From the NCBI RefSeq assembly GCF_000312005.1, contig NZ_HE978588.1, positions 2,995,277-3,031,273 on the forward strand: a DNA stretch of 35,997 nucleotides, in the 5' to 3' direction. Positions 9,484 through 19,774 of the stretch are shown piece after piece (position 1 is the first letter of the stretch; each line of letters starts with the position of its first letter). This DNA comes from Cellulomonas massiliensis JC225 (lineage in GTDB: Bacteria; Actinomycetota; Actinomycetes; Actinomycetales; Cellulomonadaceae). The notes beneath the pieces are model-generated. The model was not told the origin of the DNA, ran no database searches, and saw only the letters and a program-made list of their open reading frames with translations. Position numbers and translations under genes: made by a program.

Positions 9484-9672
9484 TCAGGCCTCGAGTCGTC
9501 GGTCGGCCCGCCCCTGCGCTCCGCTCCCGGCCCAGGCCGCTGCGCGACCCGGTCCGTCCGCTCCGCTCCGGGTCAGGCCTCGAGTCGTCGGTCGGCCCGC
9601 CCCTGCGCTCCGCTCCCGGCCCAGGCCGCTGCGCGACCCGGTCCGTCCACTGCGCTCCGGGTCAGGCCTCGA
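9484..9672. repeat. 89-bp tandem repeat between EamA and rnj stop codons
   Basis: Two full head-to-tail copies (9484-9572 and 9573-9661) differ at only two bases, and an 11-base start of a third copy (9662-9672) contains the last codons and stop of rnj. Each copy boundary holds an inverted repeat, gacccgg and ccgggtc, with a 15-base loop (9546-9552/9568-9574 and 9635-9641/9657-9663). The unit looks like a duplication of rnj 3' flanking DNA including the stop codon, and its hairpins could end transcription from both sides. The unit length is not a multiple of three and no gene is visible in it. Confidence 0.9.
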
Positions 9673-11347
9673 CCACCACGGGGATGATCATCGGCCGGCG
9701 CCGCAGCCGGTTCGACACCCAGCGGCCGACGACGCGGCGCATCACCTGCTGCAGCTGGTGCGTGTCGACGGCGCCCTGCGCCGCGGCCTCCTCGAGCGCG
9801 CGCGTGAGGTCGGGGAGGATGTCCTCGAACACCTCGTCCTGCTCGGCGAAGCCGCGCGCGTGGATCTGCGGCCCGGCGAGCACCTTGCCGTCGGCCGAGC
9901 TCACCACGGCGAAGATCGAGATGAAGCCCTCGTCGCCGAGGATCCGGCGGTCCTTGAGCTCCGCCTCGGTGATCCCGCCGACGCTCGAGCCGTCGACGTA
10001 CACGTACCCGCACGGCACCGCACCGACGACCTTCGCGACCCCGTCGACGAGGTCCACGACGACGCCGTCCTCGGCGAGCACGACCCGGTCGGCCGGCACG
10101 CCCGTCTGGACGGCCAGGGCGGCGTTCGCGACGAGGTGGCGCACCTCGCCGTGCACCGGCATGACGTTGCGCGGTCGCAGGATGTTGTAGCAGTAGAGCA
10201 GCTCGCCTGCGCTCGCGTGCCCACTGACGTGCACCTTCGCGTTGCCCGAGTGCACGACGCGCGCGCCGAGGCGCGTGAGCCCGTTGATCACGCGGTACAC
10301 CGCGTTCTCGTTCCCGGGGATGAGCGACGACGCGAGGATCACGGTGTCGCCGGGGCCGACGGACACCTTGTGGTCGTTGTTGGCGATCCGGGACAGCGCG
10401 GCCATCGGCTCGCCCTGCGAGCCGGTGCACATGAGCACCACCTCGTCGTCGGGCAGGCCGTCCACCTGCTTGAGGTCGACGACCACGCCGTCGGGCACCT
10501 TGAGGTAGCCGAGGTCGGACGCGATGGCCATGTTGCGGACCATCGAGCGGCCGACGAGCGCCACCTTGCGCCCGTGGGCAGCGGCAGCGTCGAGCACCTG
10601 CTGGACCCGGTGCACGTGCGACGCGAACGACGCGACGATGATGCGCTTCGTCGACTCGGCGAACACCGAGTCGAGCACCGGGCCGATCCCGCGCTCCTGC
10701 GCGACGAACCCGGGCACCTCGGCGTTGGTGGAGTCGACCATGAACAGGTCCACGCCCTGCTCGCCGAGCCGCGCGAACGCCCGCAGGTCGGTGATGCGGC
10801 CGTCGAGCGGCAGCTGGTCCATCTTGAAGTCGCCCGTGTGCAGGACGGTGCCCGCACCGGTGCGGACCGCGACGGCGAGCGCGTCGGGGATCGAGTGGTT
10901 GACGGCGACGAACTCGCACTCGAACACGCCGAGGCGCTCGACCTGCCCCTCGCGCACGGCGAGGGTCAGCGGCTGGATGCGGTGCTCCTTGAGCTTCGCC
11001 TCGACGAACGCGAGCGTGAGCTGCGAGCCGACCAGCGGGATGTCGCGGCGCAGGCGCAGCAGGTACGGCACGGCGCCGATGTGGTCCTCGTGCCCGTGCG
11101 TGAGGACGATCGCCTCGATGTCGTCGAGCCGGTCCCGGATGTAGTCGAAGTCCGGGAGGATCAGGTCGACGCCGGGCTGGTGGTCCTCGGGGAACAGCAC
11201 GCCGCAGTCGATGACCAGCAGCCGGCCCTCGTGCTCGAGGACCGCCATGTTGCGGCCGACCTCGCCGAGGCCCCCGAGGGCGACGACGCGCAGGGCACCG
11301 GACGGGAGCTGCGGCGGCAGGCCGAGCTCGGGGTGCGGGTGGCTCAA
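9662..11347 (-). CDS. rnj: Ribonuclease J
   Basis: A 561-residue metallo-beta-lactamase/beta-CASP ribonuclease with endonuclease and 5'-3' exonuclease activities in RNA decay and rRNA processing. LTHGHEDHIG at 82-91 is the zinc-binding HxHxDH motif; GDFKMD and VDSTNAE follow in the lactamase part; MCTGSQGEPMAAL, ASSLIPGNE and HVSGHAS (with later MPVHGE) mark the beta-CASP and return segments. The C-terminal domain continues to SNRLRRRPMIIPVVVEA. The start is TTG at 11347, supported by AGGAG six bases upstream. dapA ends 23 bp before, a gene order frequent in actinobacteria, so the two are probably co-transcribed. The stop codon lies inside the third, partial copy of the tandem repeat. Confidence 0.95.
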   Translation of the reverse strand: MSHPHPELGLPPQLPSGALRVVALGGLGEVGRNMAVLEHEGRLLVIDCGVLFPEDHQPGVDLILPDFDYIRDRLDDIEAIVLTHGHEDHIGAVPYLLRLRRDIPLVGSQLTLAFVEAKLKEHRIQPLTLAVREGQVERLGVFECEFVAVNHSIPDALAVAVRTGAGTVLHTGDFKMDQLPLDGRITDLRAFARLGEQGVDLFMVDSTNAEVPGFVAQERGIGPVLDSVFAESTKRIIVASFASHVHRVQQVLDAAAAHGRKVALVGRSMVRNMAIASDLGYLKVPDGVVVDLKQVDGLPDDEVVLMCTGSQGEPMAALSRIANNDHKVSVGPGDTVILASSLIPGNENAVYRVINGLTRLGARVVHSGNAKVHVSGHASAGELLYCYNILRPRNVMPVHGEVRHLVANAALAVQTGVPADRVVLAEDGVVVDLVDGVAKVVGAVPCGYVYVDGSSVGGITEAELKDRRILGDEGFISIFAVVSSADGKVLAGPQIHARGFAEQDEVFEDILPDLTRALEEAAAQGAVDTHQLQQVMRRVVGRWVSNRLRRRPMIIPVVVEA

Positions 11348-11370
11348 GGAGTCTCCTGTGTTCGGGTGGT

Positions 11371-12285
11371 TCAGCGGACGGCGACGTCCAGCAGCCCGGC
11401 GGCCACCAGCTGCGCTCGGATCGCGTCGAGCTCGTCGTCACCGGCGGGCACGAGGGGCAGGCGGACGTGGCGGTTGGGCAGCACGCCGAGCACCTCGAGG
11501 GCGGCCTTGGCGTGCACGGTCTGGAAACCGGCGCCGTTGACGGCCTCGACCGCGGGCAGCAGGGAGCGGAACAGGCGCAGCGCCTCGGCGGTGTCCCGTG
11601 CGTCCCAGGCGCGGACCAGCGCAGCGAGGCGCTCGCCGGCGACGTGCCCGACGACCGACACGATGCCCACGCCGCCCACCGCCAGCAGCGGGAGCAGCAT
11701 GCTGTCGTCGCCGGCGTAGTACGCCAGGCCGGTGCGCTCGATCGCCCGCGCGGCGGCGACGACGTCGCCGGTGGCGTCCTTCACCGCGACGACCTTCTCG
11801 TGGGCCGCGATCGCCTCGATCGTGGCGGGGGCGAGCCGCACGGCCGTGCGGCCGGGGACGTCGTAGAGCATGACGGGCAGGTCGGTCGAGTCGGCGACGG
11901 CGGTCACGTGCCGCACCACGCCCTGCTGCGAGGGGCGCGAGTAGTACGGCGCCACGACGAGCAGCCCGTGCGCGCCGGCCTCGGCAGCCTGCTCGGCCAT
12001 CCGGATCGCGTGCAGCGTGTCGTTGGAGCCCGCCCCCGCGAGGATCGTGGCGCGGTCGCCGACCGCGTCGACCACCGCGCGGATGACCTCGGCCTTCTCG
12101 GGCGTGTGCGTGGTCGGGCTCTCACCGGTGGTCCCGTGCAGGACGAGGCCGTCGTGGCCGTGGTCGACGAGGTGGCGCGCCAGCCGGACCGTGGTGTCGA
12201 AGTCGACCGCGCCGTCGGTGCGCATCGGCGTGACCATCGCGGTGAGGACGGCTCCGAAGGGTCGGGCGGCGGAGGTCGGACGCAT
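11371..12285 (-). CDS. dapA: 4-hydroxy-tetrahydrodipicolinate synthase
   Basis: A 304-residue class I aldolase-type enzyme that condenses pyruvate with aspartate semialdehyde, the first step of the diaminopimelate/lysine branch. Lys169 in VVAVKDATGD is the Schiff-base lysine; Tyr141 in MLYDVPGRT and GTTGE at 51-55 complete the active-site signature. Length matches the family. The ATG at 12285 lacks a ribosome binding site but has TACGGT six bases upstream, so leaderless transcription is likely and dapA would start the dapA-rnj unit. dapB lies on the same strand at 18111-18869. I see no lysine riboswitch in the 47-bp gap to folA. Confidence 0.95.
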   Translation of the reverse strand: MRPTSAARPFGAVLTAMVTPMRTDGAVDFDTTVRLARHLVDHGHDGLVLHGTTGESPTTHTPEKAEVIRAVVDAVGDRATILAGAGSNDTLHAIRMAEQAAEAGAHGLLVVAPYYSRPSQQGVVRHVTAVADSTDLPVMLYDVPGRTAVRLAPATIEAIAAHEKVVAVKDATGDVVAAARAIERTGLAYYAGDDSMLLPLLAVGGVGIVSVVGHVAGERLAALVRAWDARDTAEALRLFRSLLPAVEAVNGAGFQTVHAKAALEVLGVLPNRHVRLPLVPAGDDELDAIRAQLVAAGLLDVAVR

Positions 12286-12291
12286 GGGGCC

Positions 12292-12297
12292 ACCGTA
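12292..12297 (-). promoter_or_regulatory. -10 element for leaderless dapA
   Basis: TACGGT on the minus strand, six bases (GGCCCC), then ATG of dapA. It lies in the short folA-dapA gap, so dapA can be transcribed independently of thyA-folA. Confidence 0.55.
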
Positions 12298-12332
12298 CCG
12301 CCCTCACCCGGACGGCGGAGGCGGCCGCCCGG

Positions 12333-12851
12333 TCAGCGGGCGGGTGCGTCCGGCACGCGGCGGTAGGACTCGAAGCGGTACCGCAGGCCCCCGGTGGAGG
12401 TGTGCCAGCCGTCGGCCGGTGACGCGTCCGCGAGCGCGAACGCCTCGCCGAGCACGGGGGCGTGCGTGTCCCCCTCGACGTCCACGTCGACGACCGTGAT
12501 CTCGACGCGGTCCGCGGACGGCAGCGCGAGGGCGTAGACCGCTCCCCCGCCGATCACCCAGACCTCCTCGTCCTCGGCGCGGGCGGCCGCGAGCGCGTCC
12601 GCCAGGCTCACCGCGACCACCGCGCCGGGGGCCCTGGTCGCGGGGTCGCGGCTGAGGACGACGTTGGTGCGGCCCGGCAGCGGACGGAACCGCTCGGGGA
12701 GCGAGTCCCACGTGGCGCGGCCCATGACGACCGGGTGCCCCGTGGTGAGCGCACGGAAGTGCGCCATGTCCTCCGGCACGCGCCAGGGCAGCGCGCCGTC
12801 GACGCCGATGACCCCGGTCGGGCTCTGCGCCCAGACGAGGGCGAGCGTCAC
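12333..12851 (-). CDS. folA: Dihydrofolate reductase
   Basis: A 172-residue NADPH-dependent enzyme that reduces dihydrofolate to tetrahydrofolate. Conserved elements are [11 protein letters not shown] at about 13-23, the acidic active-site residue in PEDMAHF (Asp28), [12 protein letters not shown] at 41-52, NVVLSRDP and the cofactor-binding [14 protein letters not shown]. It starts at GTG 12851, overlapping the thyA stop by 4 bp (GTGA). The pair is functionally linked because thymidylate synthase turns methylene-tetrahydrofolate into dihydrofolate, which this enzyme recycles. Length and motifs are normal. There is no separate promoter visible for folA, so it is expected to depend on translation of thyA. 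Confidence 0.95.
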   Translation of the reverse strand: MTLALVWAQSPTGVIGVDGALPWRVPEDMAHFRALTTGHPVVMGRATWDSLPERFRPLPGRTNVVLSRDPATRAPGAVVAVSLADALAAARAEDEEVWVIGGGAVYALALPSADRVEITVVDVDVEGDTHAPVLGEAFALADASPADGWHTSTGGLRYRFESYRRVPDAPAR

Positions 12852-13657
12852 ACCGCCACCGGCGCCTTGATGGCGGGGTGGTGCTGGTAGCCGACGACCT
12901 CGACGTCCTCGAACCGGTAGTCGAACAGCGAGGGCGCCTTGCGCAGGCGCAGCGTGGGGGCCGGGTACGGCTCGCGCGTCAGCTGCTCCCGCACCTGGTC
13001 GACGTGGTTGTCGTAGATGTGGCAGTCGCCGCCGGTCCACACGAAGTCGCCGACCTCGAGGTCGGTCTGCTGCGCCACCATGTGGGTCAGCAGCGCGTAC
13101 GACGCGATGTTGAACGGCACGCCGAGGAACAGGTCGGCGGAGCGCTGGTACAGCTGGCACGAGAGCCGGCCGTCGGCGACGTAGAACTGGAAGAACGCGT
13201 GGCAGGGCGCGAGCGCCATGGACGGGATGTCGGCCACGTTCCAGGCGGAGACGATGTGCCGTCGCGAGTCGGGGTCACGCCGCAGGTTCTCGAGCAGCTG
13301 CGTGATCTGGTCGACGTGCCCGCCGTCGGGCGTGGGCCACGAGCGCCACTGCACGCCGTACACGGGGCCGAGCTCGCCGTCCGCGTCGGCCCACTCGTCC
13401 CAGATCGTCACGCCCGCCTCCCGCAGGGAGGCGACGTTCGACTCGCCGCGCAGGAACCACAGGAGCTCGTGCACGATGGAACGCAGGTGCACGCGCTTCG
13501 TCGTGACGAGAGGGAAGCCGTGGGACAGGTCGAACCGCATCTGGTGCCCGAACACGCTGCGGGTGCCCGTGCCGGTGCGGTCCGCCTTGGGCGTCCCGGT
13601 CGCGAGGACGAGCCGCAGGAGGTCCTCGTAGGGCGTCTCGACGATCTGCTCGCTCAC
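12848..13657 (-). CDS. thyA: Thymidylate synthase
   Basis: A 269-residue folate-dependent enzyme that methylates dUMP to dTMP. Catalytic Cys152 sits in [56 protein letters not shown] and the C-terminal PAIKAPVAV agree with the classical ThyA family (not ThyX). The open frame extends upstream, but the start at GTG 13657 fits the family's N-terminus and has TACGAT six bases upstream, with no ribosome binding site, implying a leaderless mRNA. The stop overlaps folA by 4 bp. thyA is divergent from the aldehyde dehydrogenase gene that starts at 13783. Confidence 0.95.
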   Translation of the reverse strand: MSEQIVETPYEDLLRLVLATGTPKADRTGTGTRSVFGHQMRFDLSHGFPLVTTKRVHLRSIVHELLWFLRGESNVASLREAGVTIWDEWADADGELGPVYGVQWRSWPTPDGGHVDQITQLLENLRRDPDSRRHIVSAWNVADIPSMALAPCHAFFQFYVADGRLSCQLYQRSADLFLGVPFNIASYALLTHMVAQQTDLEVGDFVWTGGDCHIYDNHVDQVREQLTREPYPAPTLRLRKAPSLFDYRFEDVEVVGYQHHPAIKAPVAV

Positions 13658-13663
13658 GCGGTC

Positions 13664-13669
13664 ATCGTA
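13664..13669 (-). promoter_or_regulatory. -10 element for leaderless thyA-folA
   Basis: TACGAT, six bases (GACCGC), then the GTG start of thyA on the minus strand. It also decides the start, because upstream in-frame codons would encode a low-complexity extension not typical of ThyA. Confidence 0.55.
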
Positions 13670-13782
13670 GGCCGCGCGCGCCGACCGCCGGCGCAGGCAC
13701 CCCGGGGCGGCGCCGGCCCGCGCGTCGCCGTCCTCGCGCCCCGGCGCCCCGCGCTCCATCCCACAGAACGGTCGGTCCCACG

Positions 13783-15270
13783 ATGACATCCTCGGCGACG
13801 TCCGCCACCGCCCTGCCCCCCACCGTCGCGGCCCACGTGCCGACCGGGGTCCTCGTCGGCGGCCGCTGGCGCCCCTCCTCCGGCGGCGGCACGTTCCCCG
13901 TGGCCGACCCGGCCACGACCGAGGTCCTCTTCGACGTCGCGGACGGCACGGAGCAGGACGCGCTCGACGCCCTCGGCGCCGCGGCCGACTGCGCCGAGGA
14001 GTGGCGCCACGTCGCCCCCCGCGAGCGCTCGGAGCTCCTGCGCGCGGTGTACGAGACGCTCACCGCGCGGGCCGACGACATCGCCGCGCTCATCACCGCC
14101 GAGGGCGGCAAGCCGCTCGCGGAGTCGCGTGCGGAGGTCGCGTACGGCGCGGACTACGTGCGCTGGTACGCCGAGGAGGCGGTCCGGGTGGACGGGCTCG
14201 CGCGCCGGGCGCCGGCGGGCGGCAACCACCAGCTCGTGCTGCGGCGCCCGGTCGGCCCGGCGCTGCTCGTCACGCCGTGGAACTTCCCCATCGCGATGGT
14301 GGCCCGCAAGCTCGCCCCCGCGCTCGCGGCCGGGTGCACGGTCGTCGTGAAGCCCGCGCAGCTGACGCCGCTCACCACCGCGTACGTCGCCGAGGTGGTG
14401 CGCGCGCAGCTCGAGGCCCGCGGGCTGCCCACAGGCGTGGTCAACGTCGTGCCCTCGTCGTCCGCCCGCCGCGTCTCCGGACCGCTCCTCGCCGACCCGC
14501 GCCTGCGCAAGCTCTCGTTCACCGGGTCCACGGAGGTCGGCGCGCGCCTGCTCGAGCAGGCGGCACCGAACATCCTGCGCACGTCGATGGAGCTGGGCGG
14601 CAACGCGCCCTTCCTCGTGTTCGACGACGCCGACCTCGACGCGGCGGTCGAGGGGGCGGTCGCCGCGAAGATGCGCAACTCCGGCCAGACGTGCGTCGCC
14701 GCCAACCGCTTCCTGGTCCAGGAGGGGGTCGCCGCGGAGTTCACGGACCGGCTCACGCGGGCGTTCGAGGGCCTCGTCGTCGGGCACGGCGCCGCCGAGG
14801 GGACGACGGTCGGGCCCCTCATCGAGGCGGACGCGGTGGACCGGGTGGAGCAGGTCGTCGCCGAAGCGGTCGACGGCGGCGCCCGCGTGCGCGTCGGCGG
14901 TGACCGCCCGCGGGGCCGGGGGTACTTCTACCGCCCGACCGTCGTGGACCGCGTCGGGCGGGAGGACCGGCTGGTGACCGAGGAGATCTTCGGGCCCGTC
15001 GCCCCCGTCCTCACGTTCGGCGACGAGGCCGAGGCCGTCGCGCTCGCGAACGCGACCCCCTTCGGGCTGGTCGCCTACGCGTACACCCGTGACGTCGGCC
15101 GCGTCATGCGCCTGGCCGAGGAGGTCGAGGCGGGCATGCTCGGCGTCAACCGCGGGATGGTCTCCGACGCCAGCGCCCCGTTCGGCGGCGTCAAGCACTC
15201 GGGGCTCGGCCGCGAGGGTGGCGCCGCGGGGATCGAGGAGTACCTCGACCCGGTGTACGTCGCCCTCTGA
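13783..15270 (+). CDS. gabD: NAD(P)-dependent succinate-semialdehyde dehydrogenase-type aldehyde dehydrogenase
   Basis: A 495-residue aldehyde dehydrogenase. Catalytic Glu270 is in [13 protein letters not shown] and catalytic Cys304 in [34 protein letters not shown] and the KPA coenzyme-binding lysine (190) are present, as is [11 protein letters not shown]. The combination [10 protein letters not shown] with [15 protein letters not shown] near the C-terminus is most like GabD enzymes, which oxidise succinate semialdehyde to succinate in the GABA shunt. Other aldehyde substrates are possible. No gabT or GABA permease is in the window. The ATG at 13783 has no obvious ribosome binding site. It is divergent from thyA and begins a five-gene plus-strand block. 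Confidence 0.83.
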   Translation: MTSSATSATALPPTVAAHVPTGVLVGGRWRPSSGGGTFPVADPATTEVLFDVADGTEQDALDALGAAADCAEEWRHVAPRERSELLRAVYETLTARADDIAALITAEGGKPLAESRAEVAYGADYVRWYAEEAVRVDGLARRAPAGGNHQLVLRRPVGPALLVTPWNFPIAMVARKLAPALAAGCTVVVKPAQLTPLTTAYVAEVVRAQLEARGLPTGVVNVVPSSSARRVSGPLLADPRLRKLSFTGSTEVGARLLEQAAPNILRTSMELGGNAPFLVFDDADLDAAVEGAVAAKMRNSGQTCVAANRFLVQEGVAAEFTDRLTRAFEGLVVGHGAAEGTTVGPLIEADAVDRVEQVVAEAVDGGARVRVGGDRPRGRGYFYRPTVVDRVGREDRLVTEEIFGPVAPVLTFGDEAEAVALANATPFGLVAYAYTRDVGRVMRLAEEVEAGMLGVNRGMVSDASAPFGGVKHSGLGREGGAAGIEEYLDPVYVAL

Positions 15271-15318
15271 CCCCGGCCGGCCGCTGGGCGCAGGGCGCAC
15301 CGTCCGCGGCGGTGTGCC

Positions 15319-15324
15319 TACAGT
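15319..15324 (+). promoter_or_regulatory. -10 element for leaderless azlC
   Basis: TACAGT, seven bases, then GTG at 15332. The 61-bp gap after gabD leaves room for a separate promoter here. Confidence 0.5.
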
Positions 15325-15331
15325 GCGCGCT

Positions 15332-16066
15332 GTGGCGAGGCGGGACGACGAGACACGGGCAGCCGTCCGGCAGGCCGTCTCCGTCTCGGTCGCGACGGGG
15401 CTGTACGGCGTCTCGTTCGGCGCGCTCTCCGTGGCGGCCGGTCTCGACCTCGCGCAGACGATGGCCCTGTCGCTGCTGATGTTCTCCGGCGGGTCGCAGT
15501 TCGCCTTCATCGGTGTCGTCGGGGCGGGCGGGCCGGGTGCCGCCATCGCCACCGCGGGGCTGCTCGGCGTCCGCAACGGCCTCTACGGGCCGCAGGTCGC
15601 CCCGCTGCTGGGCGCGCACGGCTGGCGGCGGCCGCTCGCGGCGCACCTGACCATCGACGAGTCGACCGCCGTCGCCACCGCGCACCGGGCCGGGCCGGCC
15701 GCGCGCGCGGGCTTCTGGTGGACCGGCGCCGGCGTCTTCGTCCTGTGGAACGCGTTCACGCTCGTCGGCGCGCTGCTCGGCGACGCGCTCGGCGACCCGC
15801 GTCGCTACGGCCTCGACGCCGCGGCGGCTGCCGCGTTCCTCGCGCTCGTGTGGCCACGGCTCGGCGGTGCCACCGGGCGGCTGGCGAGGCTCGTCGCGGG
15901 CGCCGCGGTCGTCGTCGCGCTCGCCCTGACCCCCGTGGTCCCCCCGGGCGTCCCCGTGCTCAGCGCGGCCGCCGTCGCCATCCTCGTGGGGATGCTCGTG
16001 CGCCCCGGCCCGGACGACGTGGCGCCCGACGACGAGGAGGCGCGCGCCTCCGGAGGTGGCTCGTGA
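15332..16066 (+). CDS. azlC: AzlC-family branched-chain amino acid exporter large subunit
   Basis: A 244-residue protein with about seven hydrophobic segments. GLYGVSFGALSVAAGLDLAQTMALSLLMFSGGSQFAFIGV is diagnostic of the AzlC family, the large subunit of a two-component exporter (BrnF in Corynebacterium) for branched-chain amino acids and sometimes methionine; related AzlC members act on other amino acids. The next gene encodes the small subunit and overlaps by 4 bp, with GGAGG upstream of its start inside azlC. GTG 15332 is favoured by TACAGT seven bases upstream. The C-terminal tail is acidic (PDDVAPDDEEARA). Confidence 0.87.
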   Translation: MARRDDETRAAVRQAVSVSVATGLYGVSFGALSVAAGLDLAQTMALSLLMFSGGSQFAFIGVVGAGGPGAAIATAGLLGVRNGLYGPQVAPLLGAHGWRRPLAAHLTIDESTAVATAHRAGPAARAGFWWTGAGVFVLWNAFTLVGALLGDALGDPRRYGLDAAAAAAFLALVWPRLGGATGRLARLVAGAAVVVALALTPVVPPGVPVLSAAAVAILVGMLVRPGPDDVAPDDEEARASGGGS

Positions 16067-16371
16067 CCTGGTTCGCGATCGTGGCGGCCTCGGCCGTCTG
16101 CTTCGGGCTCAAGCTCGCGGGGCACCTGGTGCCCGAGCACTGGCTGGCGCAGCCCCGCGTGGCCCGCACGGCGGCGCTCGTGACCGTCGCGCTGCTGTCC
16201 GCGCTCGTCGCCGTCCAGGCGCTCACGACCGGCCGGGAGGTCGTCGTCGACGCCCGGCTCCCGGCGCTCGCCGTCGCCGCGGTCGCCCTGGTCCTGCGCG
16301 CCCCGTTCGTCGTCGTGGTGGTGCTCGCGGCGCTCACGGCCGCGGGCCTGCGGGCGCTCGGGATGCCGTGA
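16063..16371 (+). CDS. azlD: AzlD-family exporter small subunit
   Basis: A 102-residue membrane protein with three to four hydrophobic helices and little else. Size, hydrophobicity profile, the N-terminal [14 protein letters not shown] segment and its position directly after azlC identify it as AzlD (BrnE-like), the obligate small partner. It starts at GTG 16063, overlapping azlC by 4 bp, with a strong GGAGGTGG site just upstream. Without the azlC neighbour the family could not be called from such a short membrane protein. Confidence 0.82.
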   Translation: MTWFAIVAASAVCFGLKLAGHLVPEHWLAQPRVARTAALVTVALLSALVAVQALTTGREVVVDARLPALAVAAVALVLRAPFVVVVVLAALTAAGLRALGMP

Positions 16372-16401
16372 CGCGGGCACCGGGGCGCCGGTCCGCGCGT
16401 T

Positions 16402-16409
16402 GATACCCT
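16402..16409 (+). promoter_or_regulatory. Extended -10 promoter before the YqhA-like gene
   Basis: TGATACCCT: a TGN extension joined to TACCCT at 16404-16409. Initiation would give a leader of about 45 nt that contains the GGAGG site of the next gene. No good -35 box is visible. Confidence 0.4.
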
Positions 16410-16462
16410 CGCCCGACGACGAGGCCGCCCCCGCGCGCGGCCCCCGCCACCCCGGAGGACCG

Positions 16463-17083
16463 ATGGCCCAGGCCACCCCTGCCACGCTGCGCCGATCCCC
16501 GTTCGGCTCGCTGATCTTCATGTCGCGGTGGCTCCAGCTGCCGCTGTACCTCGGCCTCATCGTGGCGCAGGCGTTCTACGTCTGGCAGTTCATGACGTCG
16601 CTGTGGGACCTCGGCGTGGGGCTGTTCACGGGGCACACGACCAGCCACGGCGAGGAGGTCGTGTTCGACGAGGGGACGATGATCATCGCCGTCCTGGGGC
16701 TGGTCGACGTCGTCATGATCGCGAACCTGCTCATCATGGTGATCATCGGCGGCTACGAGACGTTCGTCTCCCGGATCCGGCTCGACGACCACCCCGACCA
16801 GCCCGAGTGGCTCTCGCACGTGAACGCGAACGTCCTCAAGACGAAGCTCGCGATGTCGATCATCGGCATCTCGTCCATCCACCTGCTCGCCAGCTTCATC
16901 GAGGCCGGCGACACGCTGCACGAGCCGTCCGGGGAGAAGGCGCTCCTGTGGCAGACGCTCATCCACCTCGCGTTCATCGTCTCGGCCCTGGCCCTCGCGC
17001 AGATCGACCGGATGTCGGTCAAGCACCCGTCGAAGGCCGCGGCTCCCGTCGCCGAGCCCGACCGCGCCCCGGCGGCACGGTGA
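16463..17083 (+). CDS. YqhA-like UPF0114 membrane protein
   Basis: A 206-residue protein with about four membrane helices. [23 protein letters not shown] near the N-terminus and the central [25 protein letters not shown] are the conserved features of the UPF0114/TIGR00645 family (YqhA of E. coli), whose function is not established. The ATG at 16463 has GGAGG seven bases upstream and excludes a 21-codon upstream extension beginning at an ATA/ATG region at 16400. Its stop overlaps the next start (TGATG), so the acetyltransferase is translationally linked. Confidence 0.85.
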   Translation: MAQATPATLRRSPFGSLIFMSRWLQLPLYLGLIVAQAFYVWQFMTSLWDLGVGLFTGHTTSHGEEVVFDEGTMIIAVLGLVDVVMIANLLIMVIIGGYETFVSRIRLDDHPDQPEWLSHVNANVLKTKLAMSIIGISSIHLLASFIEAGDTLHEPSGEKALLWQTLIHLAFIVSALALAQIDRMSVKHPSKAAAPVAEPDRAPAAR

Positions 17084-17625
17084 TGGACCTGCTGCGCGAG
17101 GCCGCCGACGTCTCGGTCCGCCCGGCGGTGCCGGGCGACGAGGACGCGATCGCCCGCATCCAGGTGAGCGCGTGGCGTGCGGCCCACGGGGCGGCCCTCG
17201 GAGACGCCCTCGACCTGCTCGACCTCGACGCCGTCCGCACCCAGTGGGCGGCGGCGGTCTCCGCTCCCCCGAGCGGCCACCGGGTCCTCGTGGCGTGCGA
17301 CGGCCCGACGGTCGTGGGGTTCGCGGCGTTCGCGACCATCGACGACGAGCCGCCGGGCGGCGTCGTGCTGGCCCTCGAGGTCCAGCCGGTGCAGCAGCGG
17401 GCCGGGCACGGCTCGCGGCTGCTCGCGGCGTGCGTGGACCTGCTGCGCGAGCAGGGCGCCGACCAGGTGCAGACGTGGGTGCTCGACGGCGACACGGCCC
17501 GGGAGGAGTTCCTCGGCGGCGCCGGCCTGGGGCCGGACGGCACGACGCGCACCCTGGCGTCCGGCACGCAGCCGGACGGGACGGAGCGAGTCGTCACCGA
17601 GCACCGCTGGTGGGCCTCGATCTGA
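17083..17625 (+). CDS. GNAT-family N-acetyltransferase
   Basis: A 180-residue GNAT protein. SVRPAVPGDEDAIARIQVSAWRAAHG is a typical N-terminal strand-helix pair; VLALEVQPVQQRAGHGSRLLAACVDLLREQGA holds the acetyl-CoA pyrophosphate-binding loop (QQRAGHGSRLL, the Q/RxxGxG/A motif). The substrate is unknown; small amines, aminoglycoside-like molecules or protein termini are all possible. The start ATG overlaps the previous stop by 1 base; an in-frame GTG lies immediately before it at 17080. It ends 27 bp from a convergent gene. Confidence 0.85.
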   Translation: MDLLREAADVSVRPAVPGDEDAIARIQVSAWRAAHGAALGDALDLLDLDAVRTQWAAAVSAPPSGHRVLVACDGPTVVGFAAFATIDDEPPGGVVLALEVQPVQQRAGHGSRLLAACVDLLREQGADQVQTWVLDGDTAREEFLGGAGLGPDGTTRTLASGTQPDGTERVVTEHRWWASI

Positions 17626-17652
17626 GCGCCCCGCGGCGCGGCGCGGCGTCCC

Positions 17653-19697
<2,045 letters not shown>

Positions 19698-19774
19698 TCA
19701 TCGCGCGCGGCCGTGCCGCGGGACAGGCACGTGGGCCCCCTCAAGCGTCGCCGCCGCGACGCCGATGGCACGGC

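Noticed and set aside
9484..9672. CRISPR array
   Set aside because: The copies are directly adjacent with no unique spacers, the unit is 89 bp and no cas gene is present.
12286..12332. Lysine riboswitch before dapA
   Set aside because: The gap is only 47 bp and the promoter signal suggests a leaderless mRNA, leaving no room for an aptamer.
17626..17652. Terminator between the GNAT gene and the TPR-like gene
   Set aside because: Only short 5-base GC repeats are visible, which occur by chance at this composition.
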